Shown one piece after another: positions 1 to 10,660 of a stretch of 64,000 nucleotides of DNA. The position numbers were made by a program, and so were the translations under genes. A model generated the notes under the pieces. It saw only the letters and a program-made list of their open reading frames with translations, searched no databases and was not told the DNA's origin. This DNA comes from Clonostachys chloroleuca (lineage: Eukaryota; Ascomycota; Sordariomycetes; Hypocreales; Bionectriaceae). The DNA lies in the NCBI GenBank assembly GCA_037952775.1, contig JBANAY010000003.1:19406001-19470000 (forward strand), written 5' to 3'. Each line of letters opens with the position of its first letter. Position 1 is the first letter of the stretch.

Positions 1-1388
1 ACATGGGTGGCAATCATAACCTCAACCCCCCAGTGCGGCTGGCCACTGTCATCCCGTTGGGCTTGCATGTCTTTCTCATTGAGACCAGGTTGGCATGCCA
101 CATTACCAGCCTCAGTCAGGCCGTAACCCATACGGATGCGGAACCCGAGTCGAGCGAATACCTGGGCAATGATATCGTGACCCAATGGCGCACCGCCGGT
201 AACGCCAGCGATAACGCTGGAGAACCGGTTACGTCCACGGCTGTCACGCTTAGCGTAGGGCTCAACGAGGGGTGATTTGGCCAATGCTACTGCTACCGGC
301 GGTGCTAAAACCAGATAGGTGATCTGGAGACGGGGAATAGCGGCTAGCACAGTCTCGAGCTTGAATGCCGGCAAAGTATACACCGTTGATCCGGTAGGGA
401 TGGCCAGAAGGAGAAGGTTCAAAAGGCCGTAGACGTGGAAGAAGGGTACAAAGCCCAGCCATCGCTGGCGTTTGCGCAAGTAGAAGTCGGCGTCATGCCA
501 GAGTGAAGTCACCGAGAAATTCAGCGACTGGTGGGACAACAGCACGCCTTTAGAGCGACCAGATGTCCCAGATGACCATAGGATGAGCGCGGCCCGTGTA
601 ACCGGGTCGAACCGACCAGGAGTGGAAACATGATGTCGCGAAGCCGTTAGGAGCTTCCTCCAAGAGTTCTTCGTCTCCTTGTCCTTCCCTTTCTCCTTCT
701 CTTGCTTTTCTGCAATGGGCACTGGAGAAGGATATGTCTCGCTAGCGACATCAACAGTGTATACAGTGACGCTATCAAAGAACAACCTGTCTTTCTGCGA
801 ACGGATGGCCGCTTGCATGGCAGGTAGACATGTTGTAGACGTGATGATAACCCGAGGCCGGGCTGTTTGCAAGATCCATCCTATTTCTTTGCTTGCCAGG
901 GCGGGAGAAATCAAGGTAGCGGTGAGGCTGGCCGCCAATGTTCCCAACAGCAAGGATGGAAATGGTAGACAGTTGGGCAGTTGGATAAGAACAACTGGAG
1001 CGACCTCTGGTCGATGACAATTAGGTGAAGGGGGTAGTGATTGAAGATCATGGGGGTCTAAGCCATGAAGCGACTGGAGACTGGAGGCCAGGGATAAGGC
1101 ATCCCGTCTCAATTGGGCCTTGGTGAGAATGTGGCCTGCGGATCCAAAGACTGGTTAGCTCTGCTGGATACAGGCGAGACATGGCATGAAAAGACAGAGA
1201 TGTGACAAACCGTTGGCTTCGTCCACGAAGAGGGGACGGCCATCCTCAACCCGGGGGACGCGTTGTTGGGAAGGAGTAAAGTCACTCTCTTCCTCGAATG
1301 GGTTGCTGAACAACCAGCTAAAAGTGTTGGCCGAAGCAAAAGCAACGGTGGGAGCGCCTCGGCCCGTCCAAGCTGCGGCGCCGCTCAT
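1..1388 (-). CDS. AMP-binding acyl-CoA synthetase / 4-coumarate-CoA ligase-like, C-terminus cut by window edge
   Basis: Adenylate-forming ligase that would activate a carboxylic acid to an acyl-AMP and then a CoA thioester; the substrate cannot be told. Exon 1 is 1388-1211 and exon 2 runs from 1135 off the window start, joined by a GT-AG intron (1210-1136) in phase 1. About 437 residues are visible. The nucleotide-binding core SSGTSGRSKG is encoded near 570 and the A5 motif YGLTEAG near 120, with the conserved VTGGAPLG stretch just before it. The start is the first ATG after an in-frame TAG. The last part of the AMP-binding domain and the whole C-terminal lid lie outside the window, so a peroxisomal targeting signal cannot be checked. 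Family call is firm, substrate unknown. Confidence 0.85.
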
Positions 1389-1991
1389 CCCCACGCTGGC
1401 TCTGGCTCTGGATTTCTGTCTCTACCACGTTTGTGGTGTTTTGGACTACGGTGTTCTGGACACAGCACACAGAGATCGGCCCATGGGGTTTAGATATGTT
1501 CAGAGGTTGGGCATCTATCTACAGACCAGACAGCGCCAGCCAGTGACTCGTTGAACAGGGACGCGATTCCGAACACCGCCTAAACATATCCTGTTACAGT
1601 TAGTAATGTAATCTTCAGCGCTACGTCGCACTGAAAGGCTGGTGGAAATGCGCGGCAGTTCAGGGTAGTTGGTGGATCGATAGGGGGCGTCACGTGCCAG
1701 CAACAGCTACAGGTAATTTCGCTTCTCATTCGCAAGATCTTCCAAGAACATACATCAAGATCTACTCTACCTCCGCTTCCGTCGAAGGTCCGTTTCATCC
1801 CTTCCAAGCCGATGCAGGGTGGCTGGTTTCGGCACATCCATTCACGTGGCCAGCTCAAGCCGAGGCTTGTCTTGCCTATGATTAACGGAATGTAGGTAGC
1901 TATAGAACAAGCATCAAATACAACAGGTGCAACAGGTGCAACAGGTGCGTATGCAGCCATGCACCAGGCAGATCCAAGACGCATTGTGAAA
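1389..1991. other. Intergenic, short 9-bp tandem repeat
   Basis: No supported gene. The only structure is three exact copies of the 9-mer CAACAGGTG at 1921-1947. Overlapping reading frames here have no recognisable domain. Confidence 0.5.
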
Positions 1992-2672
1992 TTACTTTGA
2001 CTCGGCCACCTCCAATATCGTATGCAGCCCCGGCGTCCACATGGCTCGCCTGCAGCCTATATTGCTGGTGATCATCACATCATCATCACTCCCTTGGCAT
2101 GCATAGTGCGAGTTCAGCTCCAGCGGGATCCAGCATACGCACGCCCACGCCACCGTCAACGCAATATCCAGCAGTGCCAACAGTCTCTCCAGCCCGGGGA
2201 TCGACTCGCTCGAGAAGGCTAACACGAGCAGAACCGCCATAACTGTCATGAAGTTGATGAAAGCGAGTTGTCTTGCCACCAGCGCTGTATCTTGGTCCAC
2301 CTTGTGGTGTGAAACATCGTCACCTAATCGACAGTGTCAGCACCAAGCAGCATTACTTTTGATTCCTGCCCTCCGTTCCAAAGCCCCATGATAGCAGAGA
2401 AAAGAAGAGCGTAATCAAATTGCGCTACTCACTAAGAATTCTCCGACGCATGAACCTGTGCAGGTGGTACGATATGAAGGGGAGAATAGTGAGACCAAAT
2501 GCATGACAGATGAGCCCTGCAACCGCATAAAGATGAGGTCAGTGAGAAAAACGAGTCACGGGCATCTTGAGCGCATTTAAGATGAGTCGGGACACTTACC
2601 AGCAGATACATTGTCAGCCTTGAATATTGGCAGCTCAGCCGTCAGTAGTGCAGAAAACGGGGCCATGGCCAT
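1992..2672 (-). CDS. Unrecognised small multi-pass membrane protein, 162 aa, three exons
   Basis: Not recognised. I assemble three exons, 2672-2600, 2516-2433 and 2323-1992, with GT-AG introns that keep phase exactly (73, 84 and 332 nt, 489 in total). The product has about three hydrophobic segments: residues ~26-45, ~75-95 and ~102-125, the last being Trp- and Cys-rich. A basic RRR patch follows the first segment. The start has two ATGs in the form ATGGCCATGGCC; the first is used here. The tail ends in EVAESK without a sorting signal I know. The perfect phase bookkeeping and clustered hydrophobic segments argue for a real gene. The location (plasma or internal membrane) and the role are unknown. 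Confidence 0.6.
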
Positions 2673-3191
2673 GGCAAGACAGCTTCGAGTCTCTCGCCTG
2701 CCCCAGTCAAATCAGCTCATTGGAAGAAGAAGAGAAGTCCCCTAAGCTTCATTGTGGGGGAGGGGAGAGCTGTTGGCTCGTCCTGATATGTATCTGTCCG
2801 ACCCAAACCTTGCCCTCGAAGCTATCCGACTTGGGACCCGTAAGGGGGAAGAAATGCTCTTTGCACAGGTATGCGATCGTCGCGTCTAGCGCGTCCCGGC
2901 CATTCTCACCCCTCCGTCTCTACCTTATCGTACGCCAAAACTGGGATAGAGGGGACTGCCTGGCATTAAATTTGAAAGCCACATGGCCGAGAACGGCTTT
3001 GACTCCTTACGGAACCGGAGGGTCCTTATGGATTGGTACCTGACTTCTGTTTCATCCATGCCTTCCACCTACAAACCCGTCAATCGAAAGCCTTGCATGC
3101 CTTGTGGGTATGTAGTGAAAACGGAGGGGAGAGGGATGGGCAAGGGAGAAAGGACCCTGTCTCAGTCACTTCGCCCGTTCTAGGCCTCCAA
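2673..3191. other. Intergenic, nothing recognised
   Basis: Upstream region of the minus-strand membrane protein gene. Reading frames on the plus strand here are low-complexity and show no domain. Confidence 0.4.
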
Positions 3192-3232
3192 GTAGGCGTC
3201 AGAATAACAGCGACTGCAAAGGTGTTTTAATC
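3192..3232 (+). repeat. Dispersed repeat terminus A, copy 1
   Basis: A roughly 40-bp block beginning GTAGGCGTCAGAATAAC and ending GCAAAGGTGTTTTAATC. Diverged copies occur at 5103-5145 (same strand) and 34078-34118 (opposite strand). In the latter two it sits at one end of a segment whose other end carries terminus B. Confidence 0.6.
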
Positions 3233-3651
3233 ACATCTTTACAATAAACATATAGACAATAAGTAGTAAAAAAACATAATATGCTACAATACGAAGAAGA
3301 TGGGAAATGAAGTGCCACGAAGATACAGTTTTATATGCCCAATTTTTCATGTTTTATTTTTATTGCCGGTTAGAAGCAAATCCACCAATATTAAAAGTCC
3401 ACAGGGAGAGTCCAAATCGGTTCGACAGAATAGGTTGGAGGAATTCCCAAAGGGAGGCAGTGTGAAGTTAGGCATCGTATGAGCATGGAATGCCAGGTCC
3501 TTTCCTCGCAATTTGCGTGGGCATTTGGTAAAGGCCAATCATGGACGAAGGAAGTACTCTAGGGGAACAAATTAGTTGGATATTTAAGGAACAAACCTGG
3601 CCAAGTGGCTGTCAGAAAGCAAAGGCACCTCATAGAATTATTGTAGAACAA

Positions 3652-3702
3652 AATTATTGTAGCAGCCAGTCACATGATAATGCTTCCTATTGCATAATAA
3701 TA
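3652..3702 (+). repeat. Dispersed repeat terminus B, copy 1
   Basis: A roughly 50-bp block containing AATTATTGTAGCAG followed by AATGCTTCCTATT. It matches 32596-32646 in the same orientation and 5238-5290 in reverse. Next to A copy 1 it points the wrong way for a simple A-to-B element, which suggests rearrangement or two insertions. Confidence 0.6.
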
Positions 3703-3771
3703 GATCAATAAAACTACCTAATAATTACTTGATAATGTATTATTTTCCCATTGCATCTACCTACAATTTCT

Positions 3772-3868
3772 TGCCTAGTTCCAGTCACTCGGACTCTTCT
3801 TTACTGAGGCCTGCACTTGATTTCTATTTTTTTAAGTACCTATCAGAAGGCCACCGCCGCCAAATTGA
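3772..3868 (+). repeat. Dispersed repeat C, copy 1
   Basis: A roughly 95-bp block starting TGCCTAGTTCCAGTCACTCG and ending around AGGCCACCGCCGCCAAA. It is clearly similar to 30021-30111, just upstream of the GH43 gene. It is probably a remnant of a mobile element. Confidence 0.6.
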
Positions 3869-5102
3869 TAACTCTGAGAAGAGCCGAGCTCTATGGAGCA
3901 CGTTCACAGAATCTTATCTCCGTGTTTGTGAGCATGCCCCACGGGCAAGTCTAACTAATATGGTGGTTGAACCCCCTTCGACTAGCATAAGGATATGGTA
4001 TTTGTAGTATTGAAACTCGTCCTTCTGCTATACTAACTCCATATTAGCTGCTATATAGTAGGAAATTAAGAAGATGCTATAAGGAAACTTACTTAAAGCA
4101 GGCCTGTTGTGCCTGTTGTATAATTTCTTATGCCTCCCTTAGTTGATCAGGGTAGAAGTCTGAACGGGTGATGGCCAGCCTAAAGACTAACACGTCGAAT
4201 ATCAAGACTCTCCCGTTAAGTCTCCTACAACGCCTCTGCTACTTTGTCCCTTATTTCAGATAGTTGAGTAAAGAACTGTCCACATTGGGTACTCTTAGTA
4301 TGCTGCATCCCGGTGCCCAAGCTCGGTTTCCGATAAAATATTCGTATATTACTGGTAACAGGTTTAGTAGTTATTCTCATCCCTGTTATCCTTCTTTTGG
4401 ATTTCCTTGGACACCAAACGAACATCTTCAGCATCAATATTTCTGTCGACAAGCTCCTGCTCAAGCTCCGCCGTGGGGTGAAATACAAAAAGAAACATCT
4501 ATTTATATCCATGAGTAGCATCAAGAATTCAATGCCTGCAAAGCAGTCCCAAAGGCAAGCGAAGCTATGTAGGGGAGTAAGCGCGGATAGGATATAACTT
4601 ATCTGCTCGAGGCTGCATCTGTTGGTCGCAATTATCATCATCACAGCAAATAGGATCTGGCTTACCTCCTCGAGGCAGCTTGATGCTGTAGGTGTTGATC
4701 ATGTTCATAAGGGTTATGGTAAATAAGATCAAGAAATAACAACGCGCGTAGCCAGCACAATAGTAATTGCCTATGTAGGTACGTGGCAATGGAAGTACCT
4801 ATCTCATTGTTATTTCAAACCTGACCAATTGCCAGTCAGTTTCTCAAATCATGTGGTGCTTTAACGTCCCATTATAGCGCTCCGGCTACTGCCTTCACAC
4901 ATCATCAAGCTTCGCTTGATAATGTCATTGATATAGAAGTTTTAATATTTACCGCAATAACGCAAGAGGAAAGTAGCGAAAAAAAATCGATCAATTGATA
5001 GTGGTATTATAATTAGGTAGGCTACGTGAAGAAATCTATCTACAAAGTTAACGACCATTGCAAAGATACTACCGTTGATGTATACACATTTTAAGGTGGC
5101 GA
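3869..5102. other. Non-coding, AT-leaning, possible decayed reading frame
   Basis: No intact gene. On the minus strand around 4500-4384 one frame reads a coding-like, charged stretch (contains HPTAELEQELVDRNIDAEDV) that soon runs into TAA codons. I do not recognise it. It could be an old transposon or gene fragment, given the repeat ends on both sides. Confidence 0.35.
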
Positions 5103-5290
5103 GTAGGCGTCAAAAGAATAGGGATTGCAAAGGTGTCTGAATCCAAAAAATACAAGCCATGATACTGAAAGACAGTAGATAATACTAATGATAATAATAA
5201 TTTATTGAGCAGCTGGGCAAAATTATTTGCTTACTATTACACAATGGGAAACACTAGGAAGCATCGTAATGTGACTGACTGCCAGAATAA
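5103..5290 (+). mobile_element. Short A-to-B element copy (about 190 bp), probably deleted or MITE-like
   Basis: Terminus A lies at 5103-5145 on the plus strand and terminus B at 5238-5290 on the minus strand. This is the same relative orientation as the ends of the 1.5-kb AT-rich element at 32596-34118. The interior is only about 90 bp and non-coding. It is either an internally deleted derivative or a solo remnant of the larger element. Confidence 0.5.
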
Positions 5291-5730
5291 TTCTGTCGTG
5301 GTGGCTTCGCAGTCCCTGTTCTCCTGACAGCTACTTAGGTAGCTTAACTCTCTGTTTCGAAGCGGTAAATTTTACAATGAAATAACGTTCTTGTAACCTT
5401 TTCATCGCCCCAAACGCCAATGTTAATCTCATTGTGCCAAAATTAAAGCAATACATTTGTTAGTTGATACTTTGATGGTTCGCCTACCTAGAAATCTGGC
5501 CAATCTAGGCAGCTGTGGCTCCATTATGCACGATGAGCCTGCTCAATTTGTAAAAACCGTTGGAGAAGCATAAACCGCCTTTAAACTACATAATGGGTCC
5601 CTCTAGCTGCTTCTAACATAACTAATGTAGGTTAGAAGGTCACTAAATCCTTTTCTCTCCCTTTAAGCGCCTGACATTATAGGTATAGCTGAAGATTTCC
5701 ATCCCTCCCACGTAGACACATCAATTTCCC
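5291..5730. other. Intergenic, nothing recognised
   Basis: AT-leaning sequence downstream (3') of the rhodopsin-domain gene. No domain, RNA or repeat identified. Confidence 0.4.
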
Positions 5731-7154
5731 TCATCTAGAGTCGTTAGAATCTTTTCGATATGATGCATAAACCTCTAAATCTTTCCGGTAGGTCTCCGAG
5801 TCTGACTTGTACACATCCGAGTCCTTGCGCCTCTGTTGGGAGAAGTTGATGGACATCTTCGACGTGCACACCAGCTCTTGCTCACCAATGACGCTGCGTT
5901 GGATCTTGTCTCGCAGAATGGTCTCCTCACTCTGGTTCTCTATTGATCCGTCGAAGCTAGTCGCGTATATTCTCGTCTGGATGCCAGGACTTGCTGCGCT
6001 TTCCCGGATGGCACACTCGGCATCTCCCATATTGAGATCGCTCAAGTGGTGGCTACGTTTCTGGTATGATCCATTGGAACCGGCGTAACCATATATACCT
6101 TTGGTCCATAGCGCACGGATCACTGGAATTGATGCGCAGAGTGCTGAGACGAAGTTCTCTGTGCCCGAGTAGATGAGCATATTGGTGGTGTCATCTGCAG
6201 TGTGTTGGTCAGCATGGAGACTGAAGGTTTGTGGAAGGAAGGAGATCATTCACAAATATGTTCTTCATGCGACCTAAGGCTCTGTATCGCCGTGGCCCTA
6301 AGTATACCACAGATTCCAGCGTTAGGGAGGAAGAGTCAGCTCTTGATCACATGTCTACTCATTCTCGGCCTGCCCAGCCAGTCACTTACAGAACACCCAG
6401 GCTCAGGCCGCAGATGCTTACAATCTTATCTTTGCGTTTCATATTCAATTCCCAAATAATGAAACAGGGCACAGTACCAAGGGCAAAATCAATGCAAACC
6501 GCATAAGCTAAGTGACGTTAGCACAGGTATGACCATCCTTCACACATATTCACTCACCCGATGTAGCCAGAGCAACTTTGGCTAAATCCAGCCAGCAGTG
6601 CCCCTCAACAGTCGGGTTCCATATTTTGTCCACCGGAGTGCAGTGGGTGAAGACGGCGATCGTGCACCACGTGGCGATGATGGAGTTGGTCACGACGCAA
6701 AACCAGATGTAGACCTTGTGCCAGGTCTGCGTCACTATTCGCAGCAACAGAAATGCTACTGCCCCTTTGCTGGCGACAAGGTTGAAGATGCTCAGACCTT
6801 GAGCAATGACTTCCCACTTCATTGCTTCGATGGAATCCTCCGGGGCGATGTCGGCTCTCCGTTGCCCAAGGCCATAGCTCGTGCCAACCGCGACACAAGA
6901 CGAGAACGTGACAAGGAGCAACTAAGTCGTAGCTTGTCAGCGACTCATTTCATATTCACCTCAATAATTTCCATTCATTTCTGTAATGGGACTTCTTCAC
7001 ATACAAGGGAAAGTATCAAAAAATAATCATCCAGTCCTAAACTATGTAGGATGAACCGGCGGGTATAGCATCGCGCAAGGACAAAAATCGCGGCGATAGC
7101 AGTCTCAGTCCAAAGGACCGCGTTGATCATAGGGCCGTTTCCGCCGTAGACCAT
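5731..7154 (-). CDS. SAT4/rhodopsin-domain integral membrane protein (fungal 7TM), 379 aa
   Basis: Five exons: 7154-7005, 6921-6558, 6507-6390, 6297-6254 and 6194-5731. All junctions are GT-AG and the phases sum to 380 codons. The product is a plasma-membrane type seven-helix protein of the fungal Rhodopsin (SAT4) family. Family marks are the early TRRFILHSLGLDDYFLIL segment (residues ~31-48), then AEDSIEAMKWEVI-like spacing, CTPVDKIWNP before helix 5, and the final helix TTNMLIYSGTENF leading into IPVIRALW. The last ~110 residues are a charged, Ser- and Tyr-rich cytoplasmic tail. Members occur as PTH11-like receptors and in metabolite clusters, but no ligand or cluster is evident here. Function in this organism is unknown. 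Confidence 0.85.
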
Positions 7155-10100
7155 TCTTATGGTATTTCCAGAGTGCGACTGGGTGTGGAATACGATACGC
7201 AGAGCTCCAGAGATGAGGAGACTGAATGCAAGGGGGACCAGTTTTGCCAGTCAACGAACGAACGAACAAAAACGCCGAACAACGAGGCCCGCATGAGTGC
7301 AGGAACGAGTCTTCTTAAACAACGTGGCCTGACCTATGCTGAAAGACCATGGAAGGAGGACTGCTTGACTCCAGCTAGCGAAAAAGGTCAAGCAGGGGGA
7401 AGGATGATAAGAAACGCTAATCAGCCACATGCTTTGATGCCATCCAGCTGGTTATGCTTTTGATTTTCTTATGGGGTCTTCTGTCCATTGGGTTTTCCTT
7501 TTTATTATAATTTTGCCTCCTCCCGCCGTCCTTGAGTGTGGCTTTCATTGCTTGCATGACACAGCAGTGAAAAAGCAAGTTCGTCAATGCCGAACCAAAA
7601 TCCACGGGATGGGGAAGCTGTGTGCATCTCCGAAGAAAAAAAAAAGAAATCCTAAATCACTGTTTCAAACAGATCTTGGACCCCAGTGAAATGCCGCGCT
7701 CGAAAGTGTGGTGATCTCCCGTAAAGGTGTCCTGGCATAGGCGAGTCTTGCGGATCAGCTCCAGATAGATGAGGGCGATATTCTTGGCGTACAAGATGGA
7801 AAGCGACATAGCAATGCCTTGGGAGATGTCGTGCAGCATGCTTCACGCAAACATCACGCCAGAATCTGCGTGGCAGCCAGGAACAGGGGGCTCTATCAGG
7901 CGGACTAAGCAGAGCCAGCAGCATCGATGAGGCGCCTCTTACATGCAGCTGGGATCACCCATAGCTTGCATTACAGCAAGCTGAGAGCAGAAACTGGAAG
8001 GCTTAACGAGGCAAGAAATAATTGTGACATGCTATTGATTTACAGCAAGCATGATCCAGACCAGCACAGTTTTCTACTCTGACTTTTCTATTCTTCACGA
8101 AACAGCATCGCGGTTTGGGGTATACCGGATCCTTTTAAGACCGCGCCAAAGGTCTATTGCCTCCTTTGTAGCCATTTCTTTCGTTTTCTTTTTCTTGAAG
8201 CTGAAGCAGGTCACTATGAAACCTTCATATTCCTTCCATGGTTGGTTCCTCAGATCCAAATGGATCCCCAACCTTCGGTTTGATCTTCTCTATAAGGCAT
8301 GGAACCCAGGGCCATCCCTGTCGACATGCTTTCGTGGTTACTTGGACGCTAACGGGTGATATCTCGAAATACTATATGGCGATCATATGTTATGGTTCTT
8401 TGCCCGGTTAGGTTTGGTTGCGGGAATATCCAGCATCCTAGACGCACATACACGGGAGACTCTACCAAGATGATGGGGAAATCATTGGAGATTCAATCAC
8501 GAGCGTGCCGTGTGTCAGTTAAAGCAGTTAATCGGACGGGGACAGCGTGTGGGCGCGAGGTAGGATCGTAGTGTCTGGACCCCAGTCCCCTGAATGCCGT
8601 GTGGAGATTCCCCCACCCAAGAAAGAAAATGTTCCAGTTAGCGATGATAGTTGTCCAATCGTGTTTCTTCCTTAGGGACAAGTGTCCCACCCCCTTAGTA
8701 GACGTTAAATGTCAACTTCTTTGGCGAAGCCGAGAAGAGTCTCGCGGCCGCTAACTGCCTCTATTCTGTACAGGTCGACGTGTCCCCTTCACAAACCGAC
8801 ACTCACCCGCAGCTTTCTCTACCTAGTGGCTGCAGCACCCGAGTGGTATATTACTGGGAGGCTTGTATCAATGTCTTTCTTTTCAAAGAAAAAAAGCATC
8901 TAAAATATGCAAGTCATTGACGTTTCGTTGAGGTATCTTTCCGTAGATCATATTTTGATTCCCATGTGAATCATCTCCACGATATGCTTTCTGGAGACAG
9001 AAAGGAAGCAGGCATCTGCTGTGTGAGTCTCTGGTCCGCAACGACTAGACCCAGCCTGGGGGTGCTACAAAAGGAATATGATCCTCATCACCTAAAGTAA
9101 TCTTTTGTGTCTTTATCATCTGCCCTCGTGCCTAGGCATTCCCAATCAGCCCGGATTTCTTTACCCTGTTCAAAACTACAACTGATTCGGTTCTTTGATT
9201 GCCTTTCTCGGGAAAGATGCTTCTTCGTTCTCCTTTCCCCTTTATTTTCCAGGGTTAAGCGCCAGCAGTCATACCACCATCACAATGGAGAGCCCGACAA
9301 TCAAAATTATTGGCTTAGCCCTCTCTTTGCTTTTTCTTCGCTTCCTACGCGACCTCCCCTTTCGGTTACCTCCCCAGGCCAATCTAAATACAGGCTCACA
9401 GGACCTTGGTGCATTTATCCTTATAGGTGTTGCGCCCAGATCGACACTCATTCAGCTTTGCGCGAGACTCGGGCCGGTTGTCCACATGGAGCCAATTATG
9501 TGCCCCCAGGGGCCCAGCTGTCCTATTACAGGACTGCTCTGCCCGAGTTGACTTCATCCAAGTGAAAATTCATTGGGGAGGAGTGAATTATTTTGCCTGA
9601 GGTACCTCTAGTCCCCGGTTGTTCTGGAATGAGTGATTTCTTATGCAGTGGCAAATAGCATGTTGCAGGATCAGAGTATTGAGAAGTGTTCCGGTACATG
9701 TGGTACGTAACTTAACAGGAGACGTATGTCCAGACCTACAAATTGTGTGTATAATGAGAATCGATTATAGTCAAACGAAGGGTAGCGTATAGATGTAGAA
9801 CATATATACTTTACGCACCATGGCGCCTATTCGCGGTCTCTGTGGTCTTGATCAGATTCTGAAATGGGCATCACTTTTCTGAAGTCTGAGGCAGATATCA
9901 AGGGCAAAAGAATACAACTGAGATAATGATGCAATATTCCGCTTCACCCGGGCTTTCCATGGCACCCATTCTGCATACTCAGGATCAAGCGAGTCAGCTG
10001 CAATGACTCCATAAACCTTTCGAAATGAGCTCATGCATCCCAATATTCCTTTCCACGTGTGAAAAGTCTGCAGGTGCTCGTGTTCAGGTGGTCACGGAGC

Positions 10101-10660
10101 AAGGTACATGCAGGAGCTGAAAATCAGAAACGACCTATGTGCTATGTCTCCCAGGCTGTCAACACCAGGATATCGTAGATACACCCATTTTCCCATAACA
10201 CTACGTCTCGTTGCCCTGGTTCTCTACCCGGCGATGAGAGGAAGCGTAGGCAAGGCAGTTTATGACTAAATTGGACTAAGATGCGAACGCCATTATACAT
10301 TCCTCCCTCGAGGGGCAATGTTTCCAATCAATCAGGGAAGGAAATTTCAGGTGCAATGCCAAGGGGCAATTCCAAAATTGTAGAGGTAGTTAAGGGACCG
10401 TATGCCGGCCGTAGACATCATTATTCGTCTATGTATATATATATATTCCTCCTGTTCGCCTGTGACCGCAAAAACTCCCACGTTGCCTTCCCCAAAACTT
10501 GTATTCCAGACGCCTCTTTAATCAAGCGTATTATGACGTATACATCGCTTTTTGTCCCATTAGACGAACATAGACCATAGCCATATGGACCGAAAGAAAG
10601 CAGACTGTAAGAAGCAATATTCTAATATACATTCGATGTTGTCAACCCGCGGCCGATCAA
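7155..10660. other. Long intergenic stretch, no supported gene
   Basis: About 3.5 kb with only short, unsupported frames. A plus-strand ATG at 9285 in a fair context opens an 89-codon frame with a hydrophobic N-terminus, and minus-strand frames lie at 7657-7839 and 9852-10043. None has a domain I know. No repeat shared with other parts of the window was seen. Confidence 0.4.

Noticed and set aside
7657..7839. Minus-strand 60-residue frame upstream of the rhodopsin-domain gene
   Set aside because: Overlaps another frame, short, no recognisable motif or splice partner.
9285..9551. Plus-strand frame of 88 residues with hydrophobic start (MESPTIKIIGLALSLLFLRF)
   Set aside because: The first 25 residues resemble a membrane anchor, such as that of a P450, but the rest has no domain and no further exon could be found.
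9852..10043. Minus-strand frame of 63 residues with protein-like composition
   Set aside because: No domain, no homologue known to me, and an upstream in-frame TGA shortly before; cannot be supported.
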